This document shows positions 52,664-61,369 of a DNA stretch of 64,000 nt, one piece after another; position 1 is the stretch's first letter; each line of letters starts with the position of its first letter. Below the pieces are notes generated by a model. The model ran no database searches and was not told where the DNA came from. It worked only from the letters and a program-made list of their open reading frames with translations. The stretch comes from JAIEPW01 sp964471915 (GTDB lineage: Bacteria; Acidobacteriota; Terriglobia; Bryobacterales; Bryobacteraceae). A program made the translations under genes and the position numbers. The stretch is from contig CAYYID010000014.1 of assembly GCA_964471915.1 (NCBI GenBank), forward strand, positions 1-64,000, read 5' to 3'.

Positions 52664-52909
52664 CTACTTTTCCAGCCGCTTTTTCACGGGTCCGGTCACT
52701 TCCAGCCGGCAGGGAACGCCTTCCACGGCGGCCGGGAGCTTTAAAGAGGCGGGGGGGGCGTGTACCACGTTCACTTTCAACCCGTACTCGCCGCGGATGC
52801 GCGTGACTCCCACAGCGACCTCATGATCCAGGAGCGCAGAAAACACTTTTTGCGCCGTGGCCTTCGCAGCCCGGGCTTTCTCCAGAGAATCCCGAGACGA
52901 ACCAATCAT
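52664..52909 (-). CDS. Small protein, likely partner of the NAL1-like protease
   Basis: 81 residues (MIGSSRDSLEKARAAKATAQ onwards). An N-terminal helix is followed by a short alpha/beta unit (VAVGVTRIRGEYGLKVNVVH, then VEGVPCRLEVTGPV) that resembles a small ferredoxin-like or protease-propeptide-like fold. It starts 24 bp after the protease stop, in the same direction, so the two are probably co-transcribed. Confidence 0.6.
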   Translation of the reverse strand: MIGSSRDSLEKARAAKATAQKVFSALLDHEVAVGVTRIRGEYGLKVNVVHAPPASLKLPAAVEGVPCRLEVTGPVKKRLEK

Positions 52910-52933
52910 AGGGCTCGCACTGCTCCTCGACTA

Positions 52934-53929
52934 CTAGAAGATCAGATCGATCTTTAAAGTGTCAAGAACGACCTTCAGCGGATTGGCGTAGGTGAGGCCC
53001 ATGCCATTCGATCCGCCCGAGTCGCCGCCGGCGAACAGCAGCGCGACTCCCAGATCATCGTCGTCGACGATTAGCGATCCACTGTCGCCGCCGTCGCTAA
53101 AGGAATGCGAGCCGGCGCCTTCGATCTCGACTTGATTGTCGAACCGAAGGTTGCCGATGTCGTAGCCCACAACTACATTGTCCAGTTCGAACGCGGTGAC
53201 GCGGCCCGTGGTCTCTCCAGTAGTCCGGCCCACTTTGCGAACTTCAGCGCCTTCATCCAGGAAGTCGGGCCCAAGCCCCTTCAAATTGCCGAAGCTTCCG
53301 AGCCTCTTTTCGTTGAACTGGATTCCCGGCGACAGGGCGGCGATAGCGGCGTCGACGAAATTCGTCCGTGTCAGACGCATCCTCTTGAATTTGGTCAGCG
53401 TGGCCGCGAGATCCCCAGGGTTGGCCCCGCCATCGAAACTGCCCGGCTGCAGGATGGCATCGCCGGCCTTGGCGCGGTTCTCGTTGGCGAGCACGTGGTT
53501 GTTTGAGAGCATGGCGATTTCTTGCGTCTCGCGTGTCTTGACGAAGCACCCCAGCGTGCCTGCCGTGATCTTGAAGTGGCCGACGGAACAACCAATCACC
53601 AGGGGCCGGCGTCGCTTTTGGAGGGCGGGGGGCGTTTCGAGTTTCGTCAGCCGGCCGACGTAGCGGACGTCCACCTCGCCCTTGGCCTGCTTCCGGATTC
53701 GCTCCAGCAGCGGATGGTCGAGCAACGCTTTCCGCTGCACTCGGACCGCGAGCCGATGCCGCTTCTTCGACTTCGAGACACCCAAAGCCATGCTTCGCAG
53801 CGCCTCGGCTTCGCTGCCAAGCGGCTGGGCTCGCACGCCCAGACTTCGGACGGTCTTTGGCGCGGCAGCGGCAAGGACCATGGGTTCCAGTAGGGACGCC
53901 TTCAACGCCCGGACGTCGTCAAGCAACAT
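52934..53929 (-). CDS. Trypsin-like serine protease (NAL1-like)
   Basis: 331 residues, without signal peptide. AGGAGG precedes the ATG. Catalytic triad visible as His145 (LSNNHVLAN), Asp193 (NFVDAAIAAL) and Ser283 (SDGGDSGSLIVD). The N-terminal 90 residues (ALGVSKSKKRHRLAVRVQRK, then VDVRYVGRLTKL) form a propeptide-like alpha/beta domain. The pattern VGHFKITAGTLGCFV ... NNHVLANENRAKAGD resembles the bacterial relatives of plant NARROW LEAF 1. It is probably cytoplasmic; the substrate is unknown. Confidence 0.82.
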   Translation of the reverse strand: MLLDDVRALKASLLEPMVLAAAAPKTVRSLGVRAQPLGSEAEALRSMALGVSKSKKRHRLAVRVQRKALLDHPLLERIRKQAKGEVDVRYVGRLTKLETPPALQKRRRPLVIGCSVGHFKITAGTLGCFVKTRETQEIAMLSNNHVLANENRAKAGDAILQPGSFDGGANPGDLAATLTKFKRMRLTRTNFVDAAIAALSPGIQFNEKRLGSFGNLKGLGPDFLDEGAEVRKVGRTTGETTGRVTAFELDNVVVGYDIGNLRFDNQVEIEGAGSHSFSDGGDSGSLIVDDDDLGVALLFAGGDSGGSNGMGLTYANPLKVVLDTLKIDLIF

Positions 53930-54021
53930 ACTGAGTTCCTCCTGAGCGGCTCTTAATTGCCTGAAATGTTTTCACGATTCCCGCTGGTTTGCAAGGGGCA
54001 TTAGTCTGGATTGCAAAAAGT

Positions 54022-54037
54022 GGACCGAGTTCGGTCC
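54022..54037. promoter_or_regulatory. Perfect inverted repeat upstream of the protease gene
   Basis: GGACCGA (54022-54028), GT, TCGGTCC (54031-54037). It lies 93 bp upstream of the protease ATG on the other strand. The 53930-54235 gap otherwise holds nothing recognisable. Confidence 0.35.
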
Positions 54038-54235
54038 GTGGCGGCGGGCCCGCTCCCTGATCGCTGGATCGCCGCCGATTGCTCTGCCGATTCGTCATGC
54101 TGGAACTCTCGTGAAACAACCCCTCACCGAGTTTTCCGGAAAAATGGTTGCCTTAGGCAACTATCGATGTATTTGTTCAGCGAGTTGGTCCCCCCGCTAA
54201 CAGTTCAGCGATTCTGACCCGCCGGAAAGTAGGGT

Positions 54236-54566
54236 GTGGACTTGAGGCAGAAACAGATACAGAAGATCGCGGCGATCGGCAACTCGGTGGTTGGACGGAT
54301 GGGGGTGGGGGAGGCGGCCGCGGCACTGGGCCGAAGCCCGCGGCAGGTGAAGCGGCTGAAGCAGTTGCTTCCAAGGCGACGATCCGGGCTGGGTGCGGCA
54401 CGGCAATCAGGTCCGGGCGCCGGCGAACCGGACGCCGCAGGAGGACAACCTGGAGCACGGCAAACTGCCGGATCCCGAGGGCCAGGCCATCGCGGATTTG
54501 ACGAAGCGGGTTGCCGAGTTGGAAGGGATCGTGCGGTCGATCGCCGAGGAAAAGGTGAGGATCTGA
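54236..54566 (+). pseudogene. Chimeric scar: 5' fragment of an ISNCY-type transposase joined to a duplicated cysE 3' end
   Basis: 54236-54360 encodes a transposase-like N-terminal HTH (VVGRMGVGEAAAALGRSPRQ, then VKRLKQ). After a frame change the conserved segment WVRHGNQVRAPANRTP follows, typical of ISNCY/IS1202-like transposases (usually LVHGNRGRPxxNR). At 54435 the sequence switches to the cysE 3' end and runs to the stop at 54564-54566, matching 52521-52652 with about three mismatches and in frame with the second transposase part. The catalytic DDE region is absent. It is a dead remnant produced by recombination. Confidence 0.8.
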
Positions 54567-54576
54567 GTCTCGGGCG

Positions 54577-56037
54577 TCAACGGGTCAGAACTTTGCCCGG
54601 CAGCTTGCCGGTGACCGCGCCGTCGCTCCAGACCAGTTCTCCGCTCACCCAGACCTTCTTAACGCCTTCAGACAGCTCGAATGGCTTCATGAAAGTAGAA
54701 CGGTCGAGGATCGTGTTCTCGTCGAACAGCACCAGGTCGGCGACAAACCCGGCCTGGATCCGGCCGCGGTCCTTCAGTTTCAAGCGGGCGGCGGGCAGCG
54801 CGGTCATCTTGTAGATTGCGGTTTCGAGCGGCATCCACTTCTGCTCGCGGACATAGCGGCCGAGGAACTTCGGATACGTTCCCGCGCCGCGCGGGTGGCG
54901 CATGCCGATGCCGCCGTCGCTCGACACCATGGCCCAGGGCTGCGCGTAGAGGACTTTCATGTCGGATTCGAGCATCGACTTGCAGACGACGCCCGCGCCG
55001 CCGTTCTTGACGATCCGGATGAACAGTTCCACGGGCGTGATGCCCTCGGCTTGGGCGATGGCGGCCATGTCCCGGAATTCGTATGCCGGGTTCTTCGCGT
55101 AACTGACGATGGTAATGTTCTGGGCGCCGCCGACGTCGGCGAGGCCGCGAGCCACGCTCGGCGGATCGTCGTACTTCTTGTTGGGAATGAGGACGGTGAT
55201 GGTGGAGGACCAGGCTTCGTACGGGTACACGTCGGCGGTGACGTCGAGCCCCGCGCGGCGCGCCTCGTCGACGAGTCTGACGGCCTCGGCGGCCTTGCCC
55301 CAGACGCCGGCGGTGCCCAGCTTCATGTGCGAGATTTGCGCCGCGACTTTGCCCTCGCGCGCGATGCGGACCACCTCCGCGAAGGCCTCGAAGGCCTTGT
55401 CGGCCTCATCGCGAACGTGCGAGATGTAGAGTCCCTTATACCGGCCGACGACTTTCGCCATCGCCACCACTTCTTCGGTGGTCGAGTAGCTGCCGACCTC
55501 GTACTCGAGGCCGCTGGAAAGTCCGGCGGCGCCTTCGCGCATGGCCTGCTCCGTGAGCTGGACCATCTTGGCGATTTCTTCCGGCCGGGCGGCGCGGCGG
55601 AAGTCGTCGCCCATCACCTTGGTGCGAATCGTCGCGTGGCCGGCGGTGATGGCCGTGTTGATCGCGGCGGGATTCGCGCGGCGTTTGGCGAACCAATCGG
55701 CGAGGGGCCACGCCGAGCCCCCGTCCGGGCCGAGCAAGGCCGTGGTGATGCCCTGCGAGACCTGGCTGGCCGCGGCGGGTTCGCGGCCGAGACCGCGGTC
55801 GGAGTGGTTATGGGTGTCGATGAAGCCGGGCGCGAGCACGAGTCCGGCGGCGTCGAGCGTGGCATCGCCCGGTTTGGCGACCTTCGCGCCCACGGCCGTG
55901 ATGCGGCCGTTCTCCACGCGGACTTCGGCGCTGCGCGGCCTGGCGCCCGTGCCGTCGACGACTTTGGCGTTGCGGATCACGAGTCCCTGCGCGGCGGCGA
56001 GCGTCGCGCAGGCGAGTAGAAGAGCGGCTTGCTTCAT
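54577..56037 (-). CDS. Exported N-acyl-D-amino-acid deacylase-family amidohydrolase
   Basis: 486 residues; signal peptide MKQAALLLACATLAAAQ. Amidohydrolase features: IRNAKVVDGTGARPRSAEVR, metal motif FIDTHNHSDRG, GAAGLSSGLEYEVGSYSTTE, YISHVRDEADKAFEAF, QISHMKLG and the catalytic Asp region MVSSDGGIGMRHPRG. This is the D-aminoacylase/dihydroorotase-like branch; natural substrates could be N-acyl-D-amino acids. Its ATG overlaps the ABC ATPase stop (ATGA), so it is the last gene of the transporter operon. Confidence 0.9.
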   Translation of the reverse strand: MKQAALLLACATLAAAQGLVIRNAKVVDGTGARPRSAEVRVENGRITAVGAKVAKPGDATLDAAGLVLAPGFIDTHNHSDRGLGREPAAASQVSQGITTALLGPDGGSAWPLADWFAKRRANPAAINTAITAGHATIRTKVMGDDFRRAARPEEIAKMVQLTEQAMREGAAGLSSGLEYEVGSYSTTEEVVAMAKVVGRYKGLYISHVRDEADKAFEAFAEVVRIAREGKVAAQISHMKLGTAGVWGKAAEAVRLVDEARRAGLDVTADVYPYEAWSSTITVLIPNKKYDDPPSVARGLADVGGAQNITIVSYAKNPAYEFRDMAAIAQAEGITPVELFIRIVKNGGAGVVCKSMLESDMKVLYAQPWAMVSSDGGIGMRHPRGAGTYPKFLGRYVREQKWMPLETAIYKMTALPAARLKLKDRGRIQAGFVADLVLFDENTILDRSTFMKPFELSEGVKKVWVSGELVWSDGAVTGKLPGKVLTR

Positions 56038-57080
56038 GAAATTCTTTCCCCGGAGGGCTGGTGGAACCAGTGTAGCTTCGCCGCGGGGAGCCGGAACCAC
56101 AGCGGCGCGCCGTCGCCGACGTGGAGGTCGCCGGCGGTGCGCGCGAGCAGGCGCGAGCCGCCCGCTTGGAAATACACGAGCGTTTCGTTGCCGAGCAATT
56201 CGGTGACGTAGACCGCGCCGCGCGCGTAGCCGGGCTGTTCGGTGAGCGAGATCTCGACGGCTTCCGGCCGGACCCCGAGCGTCACGGCGCCGGCAGGGAT
56301 CGCGGCGGGCGCTTCGATCCCTGGAGCGCGGAAGACGCCGTCCGCAGCCTCGCCGGCGACCAGGTTCATCGCCGGGCTACCGACGAAGCCCGCGACGAAG
56401 ACGTTCGCCGGGCGGTGGTAGACGTCGGCCGGCGTGGCGAACTGTTCGAGACGGCCATCGTGTAGCACGGCGATGCGGTTGGCGAGTGTCATGGCCTCCG
56501 CCTGGTCATGCGTGACGTACACGGTGACCACGCCGAGTTCGTGCTGCAAGTGCTTCAGCTCCGCGCGCATCTCGACGCGCAGGCGCGCGTCGAGGTTCGA
56601 GAGCGGCTCGTCCATCAGGAACGCCTTCGGGTGGCGGACGATGGCCCGCGCCAGCGCCACGCGCTGCCGCTCGCCGCCCGAGAGATGCCGGGGGCGCTGG
56701 GTGAGCAGGCGGGTGAGCGACAGGCGTCCGGCGACGCGCTCCACCTCCGCGCGGATGTCGGCCGCGGGGCGCTTGCGGATCTTCAGCGGATAAGCGATGT
56801 TCTCGGCGATCGTCAGGTGCGGATACAGCGCGTAGCTCTGGAAGACCATCGCGACATCGCGGTCGCGGGGTTCCTTGCCGGTGACGTCGGCGCCGGCGAT
56901 GCGGATGACGCCCTCGTCGGGCTGTTCAAGCCCGGCGATCATGCGTAGCAGCGTCGATTTGCCGCAGCCGGACGGTCCGAGCAGGACCACGAACTCCCCA
57001 GGCTTTGCCTCGAACGAGACGCGGTCCACGGCCACGTGCCCGCCGAATCGTTTCGTGATGTTCTCGACGCTGAGCGGCAT
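56034..57080 (-). CDS. ABC transporter ATP-binding protein (MalK/UgpC type)
   Basis: 348 residues. Walker A GPSGCGKST, Q-loop FQSYALYPHLT, signature LSGGERQRVALARAI, Walker B FLMDEPLSNLDA, H-loop VYVTHDQAEAM, and the C-terminal TOBE/OB regulatory domain (GVRPEAVEISLTEQPG) typical of carbohydrate importers. It powers the two permeases encoded upstream; 3 bp separates it from the permease gene. Confidence 0.95.
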   Translation of the reverse strand: MPLSVENITKRFGGHVAVDRVSFEAKPGEFVVLLGPSGCGKSTLLRMIAGLEQPDEGVIRIAGADVTGKEPRDRDVAMVFQSYALYPHLTIAENIAYPLKIRKRPAADIRAEVERVAGRLSLTRLLTQRPRHLSGGERQRVALARAIVRHPKAFLMDEPLSNLDARLRVEMRAELKHLQHELGVVTVYVTHDQAEAMTLANRIAVLHDGRLEQFATPADVYHRPANVFVAGFVGSPAMNLVAGEAADGVFRAPGIEAPAAIPAGAVTLGVRPEAVEISLTEQPGYARGAVYVTELLGNETLVYFQAGGSRLLARTAGDLHVGDGAPLWFRLPAAKLHWFHQPSGERIS

Positions 57081-57083
57081 GGG

Positions 57084-57902
57084 TCAGCCCTTGACGGCCC
57101 CGAGGCTGAGGCCGCGGACGAGGTAGCGCTGCGCGGCGGCCGCGAACAGCAGCACCGGGATCATGGCCGCGACGCCGGCGGCGCTCATCGCGCCCCACTT
57201 GATTTCGTACTGCGTCACCTGCGCGGCGATGCCGGCCGGCAACGTCATCGCGTGGCGCGTCTGGGAAAGGATGAGGGCGAAAAGGAACTCGTTCCAGGCG
57301 ACCACGAGACAGAACACCGCGGTGGCCGCGACGCCCGGCGCCGCGATGGGCAGCACGACGCGGACGAGCGCTCCGAGCCGCGATTCGCCATCGAGCATGG
57401 CCGCTTCTTCCAGTTCCACCGGGACCTCCTCCAGGAACCCGCGCATCATCCAGATGACGAAAGGCAGATGAAACGACGTGTACACGAGAATCAGTCCGGC
57501 GAGTGAATCGATGAGGCGAACCTCGCGCAGCATGAGGAACAGCGGCACGATGGTCACGATCGGGGGCAGCATCCGCGTCGAAAGAATCCAGTCCGCGATC
57601 CGCGAGCGCCAGCGTCCGGGCCAGCGGAACCGGGCGAGGCCGTAGGCGGCGGGGATGCCGAGCAAGAGCGCGGCGATCGTCGACGCCGCGGCGGCGATCA
57701 CCGAGTTCCAGAAGTACGCGCCGAACGAGTCGGCGGCGAAGGCCGCGCGGAAGTGCTCCAGCGTCGGCGTGAAACCGAACCACAGGGGCGGCTGCGCGAA
57801 TTGATCGATCTCGCGTTTCAGCGAGATGGTCACCAGCCAGTAGACCGGCGCGAGCGCGGCAGCGAGCGCGGCCAGGGCGGCTGTGTAGCGGAGCGGCTTC
57901 AT
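57084..57902 (-). CDS. ABC transporter permease (MalG type)
   Basis: 272 residues, six membrane segments. The EAA loop that docks the ATPase is EEAAMLDGESRLGALVRVVL, then PIAAPG. It overlaps the other permease by ATGA. CUT1-family carbohydrate importer subunit. Confidence 0.93.
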   Translation of the reverse strand: MKPLRYTAALAALAAALAPVYWLVTISLKREIDQFAQPPLWFGFTPTLEHFRAAFAADSFGAYFWNSVIAAAASTIAALLLGIPAAYGLARFRWPGRWRSRIADWILSTRMLPPIVTIVPLFLMLREVRLIDSLAGLILVYTSFHLPFVIWMMRGFLEEVPVELEEAAMLDGESRLGALVRVVLPIAAPGVAATAVFCLVVAWNEFLFALILSQTRHAMTLPAGIAAQVTQYEIKWGAMSAAGVAAMIPVLLFAAAAQRYLVRGLSLGAVKG

Positions 57903-58741
57903 GACTGGTGCTTCAGCAGGCGCAGGAAGCCGCGCGCCGCGACGGCCGTGATCGCCAGCACGACGAACGACATCGCCGCCGCGTAGCCGAACTGGTCAAA
58001 CCGAAAAGCTGTCCGGTAGATATACAGGCTCGCGGTCTCGGTGGCGAACCCCGGGCCGCCCTGGGTGAGCAGGAAGACCTGGTCGAAGATGCGCGCCAGG
58101 TCCATGGCGCGCAGCAGCACGGCGAGCACGATCGCCGGCTTCAGCAGCGGCAGCGTGATGTCGCGCAGGATCTGCCAGGAAGAAGCGCCGTCGAGGCGCG
58201 CCGCCTCCAGCGGATCCCGCGGGATCGCCTGCAAGCCGGCGGTGAGCAGCAGGAACAGGAACGGCGTCCATTCCCAAATGTCGACGAGGATCACCGACAG
58301 CAGCGCGGTGCTTTCGCCGCTGGTCCAGGTGAAGCTGCGCGTGTCGAGGCCGAGCTGCGCGAGCGTCGCGTTGAGCACGCCGAACTGCGGGTTGTAGATC
58401 AGGCGCCAGATCACGGCGGCGACCACGGGCGGCAGCAGCATGGGCACCAGCAATCCCGCGCGGAACAGGCCGCGCCCGCGGCCCAGCGAATCGATGAGCA
58501 GCGCGAGCGCCAGGCCGAGCGTGAACTCCACGGCGAGCGCGGCGCCGGTGAAGAGCAGCGTCTGGCCGAGCGCGAGCGCGAAGTAGCGGTCCGTGAACAA
58601 ACGGGCGAAGTTTGCGAGCGTGAAGCCGGCGGGTCCCGTGAGGCTTACCTTCACCGAATAGAAGAGCGGATAGATCGAGAGCGCGAGCAACACGGCGAGC
58701 GCGGGCGCTACCCACACTAGACCGGGCGCCCGCCGCGTCAT
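57899..58741 (-). CDS. ABC transporter permease (MalF type)
   Basis: 280 residues from ATG 58741, overlapping the binding-protein stop (ATGA). Six membrane segments; the EAA loop is LEAARLDGASSWQILRDITL, then PLLKP, with the family ending FDQFGYAAAMS. Partner of the MalG-type permease. Confidence 0.93.
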   Translation of the reverse strand: MTRRAPGLVWVAPALAVLLALSIYPLFYSVKVSLTGPAGFTLANFARLFTDRYFALALGQTLLFTGAALAVEFTLGLALALLIDSLGRGRGLFRAGLLVPMLLPPVVAAVIWRLIYNPQFGVLNATLAQLGLDTRSFTWTSGESTALLSVILVDIWEWTPFLFLLLTAGLQAIPRDPLEAARLDGASSWQILRDITLPLLKPAIVLAVLLRAMDLARIFDQVFLLTQGGPGFATETASLYIYRTAFRFDQFGYAAAMSFVVLAITAVAARGFLRLLKHQS

Positions 58742-59958
58742 TGCCCCCGCTCGACGATGGCCTGGATATCCCGCGCGGCGTTCGCCATCGCCTGTGCCGG
58801 CGTCACCTTGCCGGCGTTGGCCTGCGACAGCGCGATCCCGAAGGCGTTCTCGATCTCGTTCCACTGGGGCGAGCGCGGACGCGGACGCGCGCTTTCGAGC
58901 GACGCGAGCTGCGCGGGAAAAGCCCGGAACTTCGCCCGGAGATCCTCGCGCTGGAACACGCTGCGCCGCGCGGGAGGATTGCCGCTGAGCGCCGCCGTGG
59001 CGAGCGCGTCCGGCGACGTCGCGTAATAAAGGAACTCGATGGCCCTTTCGCGGTTCTTCGCCGCCGCGGGCACCGCGACCAGCCACGCGCCCAGCTCCCC
59101 CAGACCGCCGCGGACGCCCGCGGGCATCGGCGCGAACGCGATCTTATCCTTCACCTTCGACTTGACCGGATCGTCCATCGCGCCGATCCACGCCGGCCAG
59201 TTGATGCTCTGCACCGCGCTCGACTGCAGCAGGTGCGCCGCCACTTCGTCGGCATTGAAGCCCGTGTAGCCGGGCGGCGAGACCTTGCCCAACTCGACCA
59301 TGAACTCCAGCGCCTTCACCGCTTCGGGCGAGTTCACCACCACCTTGCCACTGTCGTCCAGCAGGTCGGCGCCGAACGCCCAGAGCAGCGGCATGAAGTC
59401 CGCGACCACGGCGTTGCCCGCGGCCGCGCGCATCACGTAGCCGTGCATCTTCTCCGCCGCGCCGATCTTGCGCGCGGCTTCCAGCACACGCATCCAGGTG
59501 TCGGGGGCGGGGAATCCGTACTTGTCGTAGAGGTCCTTGCGGTAGAAAAAAAGCTGTGCGTTGCCGACATAGGGCAGCGCATGCAGCGCGCCGGTGCGGT
59601 ACGGGACCTTGCAGACATCGAGCGCGCTGGTGACGAAGTCCGGATCCGCGGGCTTGGGCAGGGCGGCGAGCTTGCCGCCCTGGGAGAGGCGCGGGAACCA
59701 CGGGTCATCGATCATGATGACGTCGTAAGCGCCGGTGCCGCTCGACAGATCGAGCATTTCCTTCTCGAAGAGGTTCGCGTAGGGCAGTTCGACGACTTCG
59801 ATCGCCACGTTGTTCGCCGCGCCCCACGTCTTCGCCGCGGCTTTGAGCGCGGTGCCCTCGACCCCCGCGTTCACGGCGATGGTGAGCGCGCGCGGAGCGT
59901 TCCCGGATCCGCAGGCGGCGAGCCACAGCGCGGCGGCGGCGAGGGCGAGTCGATTCAC
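58738..59958 (-). CDS. Extracellular solute-binding lipoprotein (family 1)
   Basis: 406 residues from GTG 59958, chosen because it opens a lipoprotein signal (LALAAAALWLAAC, lipobox LAAC). The mature part is a type-I sugar-binding-protein fold: ANLFEKEMLDLSSGTGAYDV, MIDDPWFPRLSQGGKLAAL, ALPYVGNAQLFFYRKDLYDK, GELGAWLVAVPAAAKN. It delivers a substrate, probably a saccharide or glycoside, to the permeases. The length matches CUT1 proteins. The GT39 gene ends 11 bp upstream. Confidence 0.92.
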   Translation of the reverse strand: MNRLALAAAALWLAACGSGNAPRALTIAVNAGVEGTALKAAAKTWGAANNVAIEVVELPYANLFEKEMLDLSSGTGAYDVIMIDDPWFPRLSQGGKLAALPKPADPDFVTSALDVCKVPYRTGALHALPYVGNAQLFFYRKDLYDKYGFPAPDTWMRVLEAARKIGAAEKMHGYVMRAAAGNAVVADFMPLLWAFGADLLDDSGKVVVNSPEAVKALEFMVELGKVSPPGYTGFNADEVAAHLLQSSAVQSINWPAWIGAMDDPVKSKVKDKIAFAPMPAGVRGGLGELGAWLVAVPAAAKNRERAIEFLYYATSPDALATAALSGNPPARRSVFQREDLRAKFRAFPAQLASLESARPRPRSPQWNEIENAFGIALSQANAGKVTPAQAMANAARDIQAIVERGQ

Positions 59959-59969
59959 AATGCGCAAGT

Positions 59970-61349
59970 TTAGCGCAAGCGGTAGACGATCGAGTACCCC
60001 GTGCGTCCCACTTCGCGGTAGCGGGCGAACCACCCGGCAAGCCACGCCTGGCGCGCCAGCGCCAGGTCCGGATTGAGCGGACCTAGCGCGTCGACCACAT
60101 ACTCCGGCGACGACCGGAGCCATTCCTCGCGCTGCGGGGCGACGAAGTCCGGCGCGATCGCGTCGCTGCGGAACAGGTGGCGGTCCGCCAGGACGCCCGA
60201 CACCGGCTGCGTTTCGAGGAAACGCGAGGCGGGCGGCACGCCGGCGTAAACGAAGATCTCGGAGCGGAAGCCCCACACCGCGAGGCTCCGGGCGCCGGTG
60301 AGCACCTTCGCGACGGCGCGGGAGTCGCGGTCGAGCGCGGTGTCGCCCCAGGCGGCATCGCCCTGCACGGCCAGCAGGACGTAGCGCGGCCCGAAGCGCG
60401 CCGCGGGAATCAGCAGCAACGCGGCCAGCGCGACCCGGCCCCAGCGTTTTTCGGACAGCTCCGCCGCGCCGCGCGCGGCGATCAGCGTGAAGGGCGCCAG
60501 CAGCAGGAAGTAGTAGCGCGGGAAGAAACGCAGTCCCGCGGCGACGCCCACGGCGGCGAGCGCGATCCACGCCAGCCACCGCCAGCGGTCCGCCTCCCGG
60601 CGCAACGCCGCGACACCCGCAAAGGCCAGGGCCGCGTGGAAACCGACCCAGTTCGCGGAGCGCAGAAAAGCCTCGCGCAGGGGTTGCGCCACGAAGGTGT
60701 GATCCGCGTACAGGCGTCCCCAGACGAAGGCCTGCCGCCAGCACTCCCCCAACGACCCCTGCCACGCCATCCACGCCGCGGCGGCGCCGCAGGGCACCGC
60801 GGCTCCCAGCGCGAACGGGACCGCCATCCTCCAGTTCCATACGACGCACGCCGCCGCGACGAACAGCGCTTTGGAACTCACCAGCAGGCCGGCGCCGGCC
60901 GCGATGCCCGCCCAAGCCGGCCGCCGCGCCCACATGCAGCCGATCGCCGCGAAGTGCGGCGCCAGCAACAGCGAGTCCGATGCCAGCGGCAGCACCGCCG
61001 AAGGAAGTCCGAACGTCAGGAAGAACGCCGCCAGCGCCGCGGCCCACCGGCCCTCGCGTTCCGACCAGCGCACCCGCGCCGCCCGCCACGCCAGCGCGGC
61101 CACCAGGGTTACGTACACCGCGCCCGCCAACCGGAGCGGCCAGCCCGGCAGCGCGCCGAACGTGAGGTAGATCCAACTGACCAGCGGCGGCTTGTCGAAC
61201 CAGACGTCCGCGTAGAGCGTCGCGCCGCGCGCCACGCGATACGCCGCGGCAAGCGGCAGCGTGTCGTCCGCCCACAGGATCCCCGAATGGGTCAGCCGCG
61301 CCGCGCACACAAGCGCGAAGAGGATCGCGAAGAACCAGCGCGCCGGCAT
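59970..61349 (-). CDS. GT39/PMT_2-like membrane glycosyltransferase
   Basis: 459 residues with about nine or ten membrane helices. The first periplasmic loop carries the acidic GILWADDTLPLAAAYRVARG and the ADVWFDKPPLVSW motif (DKPP, typical of ArnT-like and dolichyl-phosphate-mannose transferases), with FPRYYFLLLAPF later. It transfers a sugar from a polyprenyl-phosphate carrier to a lipid or protein on the periplasmic side. It is the first gene of the minus-strand run that continues with the ABC importer. Confidence 0.88.
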   Translation of the reverse strand: MPARWFFAILFALVCAARLTHSGILWADDTLPLAAAYRVARGATLYADVWFDKPPLVSWIYLTFGALPGWPLRLAGAVYVTLVAALAWRAARVRWSEREGRWAAALAAFFLTFGLPSAVLPLASDSLLLAPHFAAIGCMWARRPAWAGIAAGAGLLVSSKALFVAAACVVWNWRMAVPFALGAAVPCGAAAAWMAWQGSLGECWRQAFVWGRLYADHTFVAQPLREAFLRSANWVGFHAALAFAGVAALRREADRWRWLAWIALAAVGVAAGLRFFPRYYFLLLAPFTLIAARGAAELSEKRWGRVALAALLLIPAARFGPRYVLLAVQGDAAWGDTALDRDSRAVAKVLTGARSLAVWGFRSEIFVYAGVPPASRFLETQPVSGVLADRHLFRSDAIAPDFVAPQREEWLRSSPEYVVDALGPLNPDLALARQAWLAGWFARYREVGRTGYSIVYRLR

Positions 61350-61355
61350 CTTCCG

Positions 61356-61362
61356 TAGGATA
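61356..61362. promoter_or_regulatory. Bidirectional -10 for two divergent leaderless genes
   Basis: On the plus strand TAGGAT (61356-61361) ends 8 nt before the ATG at 61370. On the minus strand TATCCT (61362-61357) ends 7 nt before the ATG at 61349. The hexamers overlap by five bases, so only one direction can fire at a time. Confidence 0.5.
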
Positions 61363-61369
61363 GTGGATC

